12,341 nucleotides of DNA from an uncultured Carnobacteriaceae bacterium (GCA_938039195.1 CALHVK010000141.1:1-12341), one strand, 5' to 3'. Positions 1 through 5,994 are shown, numbered from the stretch's first letter. Notes: generated from the sequence alone by a model not told the origin. A program made the numbers and translations.

Positions 1-402
1 GTAACGCGCGCATTCCTAGAAGGCTTGCATTTACCAACTTTTATTATTGAGCAAATGCATATTGATGGTGTTTATTACCATCCAACTTTCTTATATGAAT
101 CACTTTGGTCTTTTGTCGGCGTATTAATTTTATTCTACTTACGCAGACGTAAAGGCGTAAAAGTCGGAGAAATCATGTCAGGATACTTATTATGGTATTC
201 ATTTGGGCGCTTCTTTATTGAAGGAATGCGTACAGATAGCCTCTGGATGTTTGGTATTATCCGAATTTCGCAATTAGTCTCAATTGTGTTATTCTTATTA
301 GGCATCGCTATTATCGTGGTGAGAAGACGTAGAGTTCCAGCCGTGCCAGATTATGTATCGATTGACGATCCACAATCTCCAGTATTGTTTGGAAAAGCGT
401 AA
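1..402 (+). CDS. lgt: Prolipoprotein diacylglyceryl transferase, C-terminal part
   Basis: This is the 3' end of a gene that enters from the left edge; frame 1 is open from base 1, giving 133 residues and a TAA stop at 400-402. Lgt is a membrane enzyme that moves a diacylglyceryl group from phosphatidylglycerol to the lipobox cysteine of prolipoproteins. What is seen: the family motif HPTFLYES at fragment residues 27-34, a hydrophobic helix after it, the motif SFGRFFIEGMRTDSL carrying conserved arginines, then RISQLVSI leading into a last hydrophobic helix and a basic RRRR stop-transfer end. The family signature near the middle of the protein lies outside the window. A TTG at 25 could be misread as a start, but the match to Lgt continues through it to the edge. 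gpsA begins 12 bases later, so the two are probably co-transcribed. A predicted substrate (lipoprotein at 3559) lies nearby. Confidence 0.95.
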   Translation, partial: VTRAFLEGLHLPTFIIEQMHIDGVYYHPTFLYESLWSFVGVLILFYLRRRKGVKVGEIMSGYLLWYSFGRFFIEGMRTDSLWMFGIIRISQLVSIVLFLLGIAIIVVRRRRVPAVPDYVSIDDPQSPVLFGKA

Positions 403-414
403 AGGAGAACAACT

Positions 415-1434
415 ATGACAAAAGTAGCTATTTTAGGAGCAGGTTCATGGGGGACAGCACTGGCAATGGTGCTCGCAGAAAACCATCATGAAGCTCGCTT
501 ATGGGGAAATAACGAAGCTCAAATTCAAGAAATTAATGAGCGTCATACGAATGAACATTACCTTCCAGGGGTGTTTCTGGACCCAGCAATTCGAGGCTAT
601 TTAGATTTAACCGAAGCCGTGAAGGGTGTGGATGCGGTCTTATTCGTACTCCCAACAAAAGTCATTCGTTTAGTAGCCAAACAATTAAATGGATTACTAG
701 AAAATAAACCGATGATTATTCATGCAAGTAAAGGGTTAGAACAAGAAACGTTTAAACGTATTTCAGAAATTTTAGCTGAAGAGTTGGACCGTGACAGCTA
801 CGAAGATATCGTGGTGTTATCTGGACCAAGTCATGCCGAAGAAGTGGCGCGTCGTGACATCACAACCATCACTGCAGCATGTGAAAACTTGGAATCTGCT
901 AAAGTTGTGCAAACTCTTTTCAGTAATTCCTTCTTCCGTGTTTATACGAATACAGACTGTGTCGGAGTGGAAATGGGAGCTGCACTAAAAAATGTTATCG
1001 CGGTTGGAGCAGGGGCTCTTCATGGTTTAGGCTATGGGGACAATGCAAAGGCTGCGTTAATGACCAGAGGATTATCAGAGATTAGTCGTCTAGGAATTGC
1101 GTTTGGCGCAGATCCACTGACTTTTATCGGACTCAGTGGTGTGGGCGATTTAATCGTAACTTGTACGAGTATTCATTCTCGTAACTGGAGATGTGGGGAC
1201 CAAATCGGAAAAGGCGTTCCGCTGCCAACGATTTTGGAAAATATGGGAATGGTTGTAGAAGGGGTAGAAACGTGTAAAGCCGTCTACGCTTTGGCACAAG
1301 AGAAGAACATCGAAATGCCAATTACAACTGCTGTTTACAATGTTTTATATAAAGAACATGATGTTCGCGAAGAGATTCAACGCCTAATGGGTCGTGAATT
1401 TAAATCAGAAGCATCGATTAAAGAACACCAATAA
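415..1434 (+). CDS. gpsA: Glycerol-3-phosphate dehydrogenase [NAD(P)+]
   Basis: GpsA reduces dihydroxyacetone phosphate to sn-glycerol 3-phosphate in the cytoplasm, feeding phospholipid and teichoic acid synthesis. The 339-residue length is normal for the family. Seen in the sequence: the N-terminal Rossmann motif GAGSWGTALA from residue 8, the segment VLSGPSHAEEVARR, the catalytic lysine context GAALKNVIAVGAG with K192, and the C-terminal family signature GLSGVGDLIVTCTS followed by SRN. The start ATG at 415 has the ribosome site AAAGGAGA at 401-408. The gene sits 12 bases after lgt and 21 bases before galU, so it belongs to one envelope-supply transcription unit; the preceding Lgt consumes phospholipid made from this product. 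No truncation or odd residue was noticed. Confidence 0.97.
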   Translation: MTKVAILGAGSWGTALAMVLAENHHEARLWGNNEAQIQEINERHTNEHYLPGVFLDPAIRGYLDLTEAVKGVDAVLFVLPTKVIRLVAKQLNGLLENKPMIIHASKGLEQETFKRISEILAEELDRDSYEDIVVLSGPSHAEEVARRDITTITAACENLESAKVVQTLFSNSFFRVYTNTDCVGVEMGAALKNVIAVGAGALHGLGYGDNAKAALMTRGLSEISRLGIAFGADPLTFIGLSGVGDLIVTCTSIHSRNWRCGDQIGKGVPLPTILENMGMVVEGVETCKAVYALAQEKNIEMPITTAVYNVLYKEHDVREEIQRLMGREFKSEASIKEHQ

Positions 1435-1455
1435 ACCACTCGGAGGAACAGACCT

Positions 1456-2349
1456 ATGACAAAAGTAAGAAAAGCAGTTATTCCAGCAGCAGGGTTAGGA
1501 ACTCGTTTCCTACCAGCAACAAAAGCGATGGCCAAAGAAATGTTACCCATCGTAGACAAGCCGACGATTCAATATATTGTTGAGGAAGCTCTCGCATCAG
1601 GAATCGAAGATATTTTAATCGTTACTGGTAAGAGCAAACGTCCAATCGAGGACCATTTTGACTCCAATATTGAATTAGAGTCAAACCTTGAAGCGAAAGG
1701 AAAAAAAGAACTGTTAGAACTTGTTCAAGAAACAACAGGAATTAACTTATACTTTGTGCGTCAATCTTATCCAAAAGGATTAGGGGACGCGGTTCTTCAA
1801 GCCAAAGCATTCGTGGGTGGCGAGCCATTCGTGATTATGCTTGGGGACGATATTATGCGTGATGAAGTGCCTTTAACCAAACAATTAATTGAAGGCTATG
1901 AAAAAACGCATGCTTCAAATATCGCCGTGATGGAAGTTCCTCATGAAGAAACATATAAATACGGAATTATCGATCCTGAAAGCCAAGTGGAAGATGGATT
2001 ATTCAATGTACGTCGTTTCGTAGAAAAACCAAAACCAGAAGAAGCACCAAGTAACTTAGCGATTATCGGTCGTTACTTATTAACGCCTGAGATTTTTGAG
2101 ATTTTAGAAAAACAAGAACCAGGTGCAGGTGGCGAAGTTCAATTAACAGACGCCATCGATACATTGAACCTTACTCAAAGAGTGTTTGCAAAACAATTCA
2201 AGGGTGAGCGTTTCGATGTGGGTGATAAGTTTGGATTCATGAAGACAAGTATTGAATTCGGTTTAGAACATCCAGAAATCAAAGATAATTTAAAACAATA
2301 CGTCATTGAATTAGGTAAAAAACTTGAAGGAACTTTAGATGAGCAATAA
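1456..2349 (+). CDS. galU: UTP--glucose-1-phosphate uridylyltransferase
   Basis: GalU joins UTP and glucose 1-phosphate to give UDP-glucose, the donor for glycolipids, capsule or teichoic acid sugars and for galactose interconversion. The 297-residue length is typical. Visible motifs: the nucleotide-binding loop AAGLGTRFLPATKAMAKEM at residues 11-29, followed by LPIVDKP with K35; the metal/substrate segment FVIMLGDDIM; the signature FVEKPKPEEAPSNLAIIGRY; and GGEVQLTDAI. The ATG at 1456 has a strong ribosome site GGAGGAA at 1442-1448. It lies 21 bases after gpsA. The 97-base spacer to trxB contains a hairpin and a weak promoter-like pair, so trxB may be partly uncoupled from galU. Confidence 0.97.
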   Translation: MTKVRKAVIPAAGLGTRFLPATKAMAKEMLPIVDKPTIQYIVEEALASGIEDILIVTGKSKRPIEDHFDSNIELESNLEAKGKKELLELVQETTGINLYFVRQSYPKGLGDAVLQAKAFVGGEPFVIMLGDDIMRDEVPLTKQLIEGYEKTHASNIAVMEVPHEETYKYGIIDPESQVEDGLFNVRRFVEKPKPEEAPSNLAIIGRYLLTPEIFEILEKQEPGAGGEVQLTDAIDTLNLTQRVFAKQFKGERFDVGDKFGFMKTSIEFGLEHPEIKDNLKQYVIELGKKLEGTLDEQ

Positions 2350-2375
2350 AGTTGCCGTTTTAAAGGGAGTATCTT

Positions 2376-2426
2376 AAACTAAAACATGAAGAGGAGCGTT
2401 GGACTATGTCTCAGCGCTCTTAGTTT
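2376..2426 (+). promoter_or_regulatory. Hairpin in the galU-trxB spacer
   Basis: The arm GAGCGTTGG at 2394-2402 pairs with the segment 2411-2419 (nine pairs, two of them G.T) around an 8-base loop. Flanking it, AAACTAA at 2376-2382 pairs perfectly with TTAGTTT at 2420-2426, leaving an 11-base bulge on the 5' side. There is no T-run after the structure, so it is not an ordinary terminator. It ends eight bases before the trxB ribosome site at 2434-2438. It could stabilise or process the message, or modulate trxB translation; this is inference from position only. A poor promoter-like pair, TTGCCG 2352-2357 and TAAACT 2375-2380 with a 17-base spacer (4/6 each), overlaps its left edge. Confidence 0.4.
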
Positions 2427-2433
2427 ATACAAA

Positions 2434-2438
2434 AGGAG
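2434..2438 (+). promoter_or_regulatory. Ribosome binding site that fixes the trxB start
   Basis: AGGAG at 2434-2438 lies eight bases before ATG 2447. The frame is open further upstream to a TTG at 2399, but that TTG has no suitably spaced site and the extra residues do not belong to the TrxB fold. The site therefore decides for ATG 2447. Confidence 0.85.
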
Positions 2439-2446
2439 AATCTCTG

Positions 2447-3391
2447 ATGGAAGAAAGAACAATTTATGATGTAGTCATTATCGGAAGTGGCCCTGGTGGG
2501 ATGACCGCAGCGCTGTATACTTCTCGTGCGAATTTAAAAACGTTAATCCTAGAAAAAGGGGTTCCTGGTGGAGAGTTATTAAACACTTCAGATGTAGAAA
2601 ATTATCCTGGTTTCCCAATGATTTCTGGACCAGAATTAGCGGACAATATGTATAAAGGTGCGATGCAATTCGGTGCTGAATATGCATACGGTCAAGTTTC
2701 AAAAATTGAATTAGAGGGCGACCTTAAAGTGATTACTGCAGGGAAGAAAACTTATTACGCTTATGCAGTTGTGGTTGCGACTGGTTCATATCACCGTAAA
2801 TTAGAAGTGCCAGGGGAAGAAGAGTACGCTGGACGTGGTGTTTCTTACTGTGCAGTTTGTGATGGAGCATTCTTCAAAGACAAGAAAATCTTCGTCATCG
2901 GTGGAGGAGACTCAGCCGTTGAAGAAGGAACGTATTTAACACAATTCGGACAAAGCGTCACTATCGTTCACCGTCGTGACCAATTACGTGCGCAAAAAGT
3001 ATTGCAAGACCGTGCATTTGCTAACGAAAAAATCGACTTCTTATGGAATTCAGTTGTTGAAGAATTCGTAGGAGACGGTTCAAAAATCACTGGCGTTCGC
3101 GTAAAAGATGTGAATACTGGCGAAGTGACAACGCATGATGCGGATGGAGTCTTCATCTATGTAGGTCTATTACCAGTTTCTGATCCATTCAAAGACTTAA
3201 ACATCACAGATGCAGAAGGTTGGATTGTCACAAACGAGCAAATGGAAACTTCTATTCCTGGAATCTTTGCAGTGGGCGATGTTCGTCAAAAAACATTACG
3301 TCAAATCACAACAGCAGTTGGGGATGGCGGACAAGCAGGACACATGGTTTATAACTATGTCGAAGAAATCAAAGAAAAATTAGCGAAATAA
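2447..3391 (+). CDS. trxB: Thioredoxin-disulfide reductase
   Basis: TrxB is a cytoplasmic FAD enzyme that passes electrons from NADPH to thioredoxin. The chosen ATG gives 314 residues, the usual length of the low-molecular-weight class. Seen in order: FAD-binding GSGPGG at residues 13-18, the conserved ENYPGFP segment, ATGSYHRKLEVPGE, the redox pair in CAVC (C135 and C138), the NADPH-binding GGGDSA at 152-157, the HRRD segment typical of NADPH preference, and the C-terminal FAD site GIFAVGDVRQK followed by QITTAVGDGGQAG. All key residues are present. It is the last gene of the lgt-gpsA-galU-trxB run and is followed within eight bases by a strong intrinsic terminator. A closely related family, ferredoxin/flavodoxin-NADP reductase, lacks the CxxC motif and is excluded. 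Confidence 0.97.
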   Translation: MEERTIYDVVIIGSGPGGMTAALYTSRANLKTLILEKGVPGGELLNTSDVENYPGFPMISGPELADNMYKGAMQFGAEYAYGQVSKIELEGDLKVITAGKKTYYAYAVVVATGSYHRKLEVPGEEEYAGRGVSYCAVCDGAFFKDKKIFVIGGGDSAVEEGTYLTQFGQSVTIVHRRDQLRAQKVLQDRAFANEKIDFLWNSVVEEFVGDGSKITGVRVKDVNTGEVTTHDADGVFIYVGLLPVSDPFKDLNITDAEGWIVTNEQMETSIPGIFAVGDVRQKTLRQITTAVGDGGQAGHMVYNYVEEIKEKLAK

Positions 3392-3398
3392 TTGAAGG

Positions 3399-3437
3399 AA
3401 CTCTAATGTGGCGTGTGCTGCATTAGAGTTTTTTTAT
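3399..3437 (+). terminator. Intrinsic terminator after trxB
   Basis: The arm AACTCTAATG at 3399-3408 pairs perfectly with CATTAGAGTT at 3421-3430. Four further inner pairs (two G.T) leave a GTGT loop at 3413-3416. A T-tract covers 3429-3436. It closes the lgt-trxB transcription unit. Confidence 0.93.
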
Positions 3438-3522
3438 TTGTGAAATGAAAAGAACCAAATTTATATAAAATTTTTCATTATCATTACAAATTCATGGGAT
3501 AAAATACTTTTTATAAAATTTG

Positions 3523-3531
3523 TGATAGAAT
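3523..3531 (+). promoter_or_regulatory. Extended -10 promoter for the lipoprotein gene
   Basis: TGaTAGAAT at 3523-3531 is an extended -10 (TGn plus 5/6 of TATAAT); no good -35 hexamer stands 16-18 bases upstream, which the extended type tolerates. The expected transcript start near 3538 leaves about 20 bases of leader. The A+T-rich region before it has the inverted repeat ACAAATT 3486-3492 / AATTTGT 3517-3523, whose right arm touches the -10. An ATTATCA segment at 3477-3483 resembles half of a Fur-type box, but the other half is poor. An operator role is only possible. Confidence 0.5.
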
Positions 3532-3558
3532 AGGTAAAATAATGAAGGTGGTGAATGA

Positions 3559-3993
3559 ATGAATCGCAAAGTCATAAAAGGATTAGGAATCGCAGTTTTT
3601 GTACTGGCATTAATGGCTTGTTCTCGTAGACCAAATCAAACAGCTAATAACGCTGATCCGGTTGTTCAAATTTCTAAAAATAACGCTGAATCTAGTGAGT
3701 CTACTAAAGCTCAATCAACATCGGCTGCGCAAGAAACAACAAGCGATACGACACGTAATGCAAATAATTTAGCACGTGAGGCCATTGCGGAAATTGAAAA
3801 GCGTAAAAGTGTTGTGTTAGACGAGAATTACGATATTATCATTCAGGCACAAACGAACGACACGATTGATGTTCAAATTCGTCATGTAGAGCGTTCGAAC
3901 ACCTCAGTTTTTGGATTTTTCCGTTATTTTGCTAATGATAAAAAGTTAGAAGAGATGGATAGTACAACCGGGGAATACAAATCAGTAGAGTAA
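3559..3993 (+). CDS. Small predicted lipoprotein of unknown function
   Basis: This 144-residue protein begins with a lipoprotein signal: basic NRK...K, a hydrophobic stretch GLGIAVFVLAL, then L18-M19-A20-C21. The cysteine would be acylated by Lgt and the protein anchored outside the membrane; methionine at lipobox position -2 is slightly unusual. Residues 22-75 are a Ser/Thr/Asn/Gln/Ala-rich, probably disordered spacer. Residues 76-144 form a small alpha/beta-looking domain containing YDIIIQAQTNDTIDVQIRHV and ending in FRYFANDKKLEEMDSTTGEYK. That ending recalls small lipoproteins of lactic acid bacteria (Lreu_0056-like), a tentative memory-based link. Start choice: the ribosome site AAGGTGGTGA at 3545-3554, one base off the full anti-SD complement, precedes ATG 3559. 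ilvE follows after 20 bases without a terminator, so they share a message. No function is claimed. Confidence 0.85.
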   Translation: MNRKVIKGLGIAVFVLALMACSRRPNQTANNADPVVQISKNNAESSESTKAQSTSAAQETTSDTTRNANNLAREAIAEIEKRKSVVLDENYDIIIQAQTNDTIDVQIRHVERSNTSVFGFFRYFANDKKLEEMDSTTGEYKSVE

Positions 3994-4013
3994 TCTCGGA
4001 AAGTTGGTTTTAT

Positions 4014-5039
4014 ATGACAGATACAGTAAATTTAGATTGGAATAACTTAGGTTTTGATTACATTAAGACAGACTTACGTTTCATTAGCTATTACAAAGAT
4101 GGCGAGTGGGACGAAGGGGCATTGATTGAAGATAATGTCTTAAAAGTAGACGAAGCGGCAACGGCTCTTCACTACGGACAACAATGTTTTGAAGGGTTGA
4201 AGGCATACCGTTGTAAAGATGGTAGCATTAATCTATTCCGTGTTGATCAAAACGCAGCTCGTATGGCGCGTTCATGTCGTCGATTACTCATGCCTGAGTT
4301 CCCAGAAGACCGTTTTATTGAAGCCGTGAAAAAAGTGGTCAAAGCAAACGAACAATGGTTACCACCTTATGGAACAGGAGGAAGCTTATATATCCGTCCG
4401 TTTATGATTGGGGTAGGAAACAATGTTGCGGTTCGTCCTGCGACAGAATATATTTTCTCAATTTTTGTAATGCCAGTAGGGGCATACTTCAAAGGTGGCT
4501 TAACACCAACAAACTTCATCGTCTCGGAATACGACCGTGCAGCACACGTAGGTACAGGGGCTGCCAAAGTCGGCGGGAACTATGCGGCAAGCTTACTTCC
4601 TGGTAAAGAAGCTAAAGAACGTCATTTCAGTGACTGTATTTACCTAGATCCATTGACACATACGAAGATTGAAGAAGTAGGGGCTGCGAACTTCTTTGGG
4701 ATTACAAAAGATAACCAATTTATCACACCTTACTCTCCATCGATCTTACCGAGTATTACAAAATACTCATTACTTTGGTTAGCAGAACACCGTTTAGGAA
4801 TGACTGTTAAAGAAGGCGATGTCTATGTAGATCAATTAGATATCTTTGCAGAAGCAGGAGCTTGTGGTACTGCAGCTGTCATTTCTCCAGTAGGTGGTAT
4901 TCAAAACGGAGACGATTTCCATGTGTTCTATTCTGAAACAGAAGTGGGTCCTGTCACTCGCCGTCTATACGATGAATTAGTAGGTATCCAATACGGAGAT
5001 GTAGAGGCTCCAGAAGGTTGGATTCAAAAAGTTTTATAA
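4014..5039 (+). CDS. ilvE: Branched-chain-amino-acid aminotransferase
   Basis: This is a cytoplasmic PLP enzyme that exchanges amino groups between leucine, isoleucine or valine and 2-oxoglutarate, the last step of their synthesis or first step of their breakdown. The 341-residue length fits the eukaryote/Firmicutes type II BCAT group. Seen: HYGQQCFEGLKAYR near residues 53-66; NLFR with the following basic residues; SLYIRPFMIG; the PLP lysine in GTGAAKVGGNYAAS (K185); the phosphate-binding EEVGAANFFGI; and ACGTAAVISPVG near the C-terminus. The ribosome site is modest (CGGAAAG, about 3997-4003, before ATG 4014). It lies 20 bases after the lipoprotein gene, without an obvious functional link. 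No clear terminator follows it, so read-through into the rpmG leader is possible. No other branched-chain pathway gene lies in the window. Confidence 0.96.
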   Translation: MTDTVNLDWNNLGFDYIKTDLRFISYYKDGEWDEGALIEDNVLKVDEAATALHYGQQCFEGLKAYRCKDGSINLFRVDQNAARMARSCRRLLMPEFPEDRFIEAVKKVVKANEQWLPPYGTGGSLYIRPFMIGVGNNVAVRPATEYIFSIFVMPVGAYFKGGLTPTNFIVSEYDRAAHVGTGAAKVGGNYAASLLPGKEAKERHFSDCIYLDPLTHTKIEEVGAANFFGITKDNQFITPYSPSILPSITKYSLLWLAEHRLGMTVKEGDVYVDQLDIFAEAGACGTAAVISPVGGIQNGDDFHVFYSETEVGPVTRRLYDELVGIQYGDVEAPEGWIQKVL

Positions 5040-5074
5040 GAATAAATTTTTCAAAAAATCCGTGGTAATCTGAA

Positions 5075-5103
5075 TTGACAAAGCGCACTGCATTTGTTAA
5101 TAT
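5075..5103 (+). promoter_or_regulatory. Promoter of rpmG
   Basis: A perfect -35 TTGACA at 5075-5080 stands 17 bases from TAATAT at 5098-5103, which is also preceded by TG at 5095-5096 (extended -10). The expected start is near 5110, giving a leader of about 50 bases. The leader contains the small palindrome AACTC-AAT-GAGTT at 5116-5128. This is the best promoter in the window, as expected for a ribosomal protein gene. Confidence 0.85.
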
Positions 5104-5159
5104 ATACCAGTATGAAACTCAATGAGTTAATGAAATAAATTGAATGAGAGGTGTCATCC

Positions 5160-5312
5160 ATGCGTATCAACATTTTATTAGAATGTGCTGAAACAGGTGA
5201 ACGTTTATACTTAACAAGCAAAAACAAACGTAACAATCCAGAGCGTTTAGAATTAAAAAAATATTCTCCAAAATTACGTAAACACGTTGTCTTCAAAGAA
5301 ACTAAAAAATAA
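5160..5312 (+). CDS. rpmG: 50S ribosomal protein L33, cysteine-poor form
   Basis: This 50-residue gene is too short for many ORF filters but is unmistakable L33: it starts MRINILLECAETGERLYLT and continues with the family core KNKRNNPERLELKKYSPKLR. L33 is a small protein of the large ribosomal subunit near the tRNA exit site. The zinc-binding form carries two CxxC pairs. Here only C9 remains: the partner positions read AETG after it, and the second pair is replaced by YSPK. It is therefore the zinc-independent (C-minus) type. In several Firmicutes such paralogues replace the zinc form, sometimes under zinc-starvation control; no Zur or AdcR box was recognised here. The ribosome site AGAGGTG at 5147-5153 precedes ATG 5160. 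It has its own promoter and terminator, a monocistronic unit. Confidence 0.96.
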   Translation: MRINILLECAETGERLYLTSKNKRNNPERLELKKYSPKLRKHVVFKETKK

Positions 5313-5327
5313 TTTTGAGAAATTCGG

Positions 5328-5358
5328 AAGAGTTAGGCTAGTGCCTAACTCTTTTTTT
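5328..5358 (+). terminator. Intrinsic terminator after rpmG
   Basis: AGAGTTAGGC at 5329-5338 pairs perfectly with GCCTAACTCT at 5343-5352 around the loop TAGT, followed by T bases through 5358. It is compact and strong. On the minus strand it lies downstream of element 1 and could also end transcripts coming leftwards, although the T-tract favours the plus direction. Confidence 0.95.
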
Positions 5359-5372
5359 GTGTTTTGTGCTTT

Positions 5373-5576
5373 TGAGAAAAGAGCGCAGGTCTTCTATGAA
5401 TCATTTGGATCTCTATAGTAGCTACAATAGCTGTACCGGCGTGAGCCTTTCGTCTCACCGCCTATCGAGCCTCAAAGCAGTAGTAAGGAATAAATTCCTA
5501 ACTACTGCTAATTCGCATCGATTACACTCGCTATTGTTGCTACTATGGACCAAATGATTCTTCAGACCTGCTTGTA
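5373..5576 (-). repeat. Structured element 1 (minus-sense copy of an unknown inverted pair)
   Basis: This about 200-base element folds on itself. Outer stem P1 has four helices: GCAGGTCT 5385-5392 with 5564-5571 (8 pairs), GAATCATTTGG 5398-5408 with 5550-5560 (11), ATAGTAGC 5415-5422 with 5539-5546 (8), ACAATAGC 5424-5431 with 5530-5537 (8). The last two are separated by one mismatch (T5423.T5538). Inside are hairpin P3 (5438-5445 with 5454-5462, one bulge) and P2 (5476-5509, one mismatch). Read on the minus strand it aligns with element 2 in the order P1, GCGAATT (complement 5510-5516), P2, TTGAG, P3, CCGG, P1', then a T-rich end (complement of 5373-5384). I do not recognise the family. It could be a non-coding RNA, a MITE-like mobile element or a cruciform site. 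Copies elsewhere in the genome would decide. Confidence 0.8.
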
Positions 5577-5728
5577 TAAAAAAGTTAGGTGGTGCCTGGT
5601 ATTCTGAATTGCTTATTTTTGCTTCTTTGGACAAGGTGTTTAGTAATTTTGTCTCGGGGAAACGGAAGCGAATTTATGAGTGCTTCGTACGGGGTGAAAA
5701 AGAATGATGTGCTACTGAATGGAGTGAG
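5577..5728. other. Spacer between the two structured elements
   Basis: No protein gene, RNA gene or convincing promoter was found in these 152 bases on either strand. A small hairpin pairs GAAGC 5665-5669 with GCTTC 5682-5686. The 7-mer GCGAATT, which links P1 and P2 in both elements, also occurs here at 5668-5674. A segment at 5584-5597 (GTTAGG..GTGCCT) loosely resembles the rpmG terminator stem. Because the flanking elements point away from each other, this spacer is upstream of both and would hold any shared or divergent promoter; only weak -10-like strings are seen, for example TTATAC on the minus strand at about 5574-5579. Confidence 0.4.
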
Positions 5729-5915
5729 GCTCGCGGGGGGACATGGGATTCTATAATAGCAGTAATAGGGGATGGTGCTAAAAGCGAATTAGCGGGAGTT
5801 AGGGAGAATTTCCTTACTCCCGCTTTGAGTTTTAGAGGTGAGAGACTTTGGCTCGAACCGGTGGCCTATTACAGCTATTATGAAGATATCCCGTGTCCCA
5901 AAGGCGAGCTTTTTT
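5729..5915 (+). repeat. Structured element 2 (plus-sense copy), upstream of the MATE gene
   Basis: Outer stem P1 is built from GCTCGC 5729-5734 with 5904-5909 (6 pairs), GGGACA 5738-5743 with 5894-5899 (6), GGGAT 5745-5749 with 5888-5892 (5), ATAATAGC 5753-5760 with 5874-5881 (8), and GTAATAGG 5762-5769 with 5865-5872 (8). The last two are separated by A5761.A5873. Inside come the linker GCGAATT 5784-5790, hairpin P2 at 5791-5824 with a T.T mismatch, the linker TTGAG 5825-5829, and a shorter hairpin P3 (5837-5842 with 5852-5859). P2 is identical at 25 of 34 positions to the sense strand of element 1. The stem closes directly onto six T residues. It ends 40 bases before the putative -35 hexamer of the MATE gene. 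The family is unrecognised; ncRNA, attenuator or MITE-like repeat are all open. Confidence 0.82.
5904..5915 (+). terminator. Terminator-like end of element 2
   Basis: The 3' arm GCGAGC of the long P1 stem is followed at once by T5910-T5915, the form of an intrinsic terminator. An RNA reading through element 2 could end here before the MATE gene. The lower stem is only six pairs followed by an unpaired stretch, so efficiency is uncertain. Confidence 0.45.
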
Positions 5916-5954
5916 ACTCTCTGAAGGAAACAGATGAATTGTACATGCTATGTG

Positions 5955-5983
5955 TTCACAGTGGTGAGGATATCATGTATACT
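5955..5983 (+). promoter_or_regulatory. Putative promoter of the MATE-ABC operon
   Basis: TTCACA at 5955-5960 (5/6) and TATACT at 5978-5983 (5/6) are separated by exactly 17 bases. Transcription would start near 5990, which leaves only about ten bases before the preferred TTG start at 6000 and puts the first base of the message inside the ribosome site. Either the leader is extremely short, or transcription comes from further upstream through element 2, or the true start is later. Confidence 0.5.
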
Positions 5984-5988
5984 AGAAC

Positions 5989-5994
5989 AGGTGA
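5989..5994 (+). promoter_or_regulatory. Ribosome binding site supporting a TTG start for the MATE gene
   Basis: AGGTGA at 5989-5994 stands five bases before TTG 6000. No ATG in the MATE frame lies between 5937 and the conserved N-terminal FITTGHINRVIL segment, and the ATG at 5934 would add a non-family N-terminus. This site is the reason for choosing TTG 6000. Confidence 0.6.

Noticed and set aside
2399..2446. Longer trxB starting at TTG 2399
   Set aside because: No suitably spaced ribosome site and the added residues are foreign to the family; ATG 2447 restores the normal length and C135/C138 numbering.
2386..2469. Short leader-peptide frame (27 codons) before and overlapping trxB
   Set aside because: The purine-rich segment upstream is about 16 bases from its ATG, too far, and the frame simply runs through the hairpin and into trxB.
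5357..5557. Open frame of 66 codons on the plus strand
   Set aside because: It lies almost wholly within structured element 1, crosses its stems, and its Leu/Ser-rich product follows from the repeat sequence; no good ribosome site.
5834..5892. tRNA-like T-arm (GGTTCGAGCC on the minus strand) inside element 2
   Set aside because: No acceptor stem, D-arm or anticodon arm can be drawn around it; the bases belong to P3 and its flank.
5580..5915. T-box or other known riboswitch upstream of the MATE gene
   Set aside because: No T-box core (GGTGGnACCGCG) or other signature I know was found, and a homologous inverted copy sits nearby.
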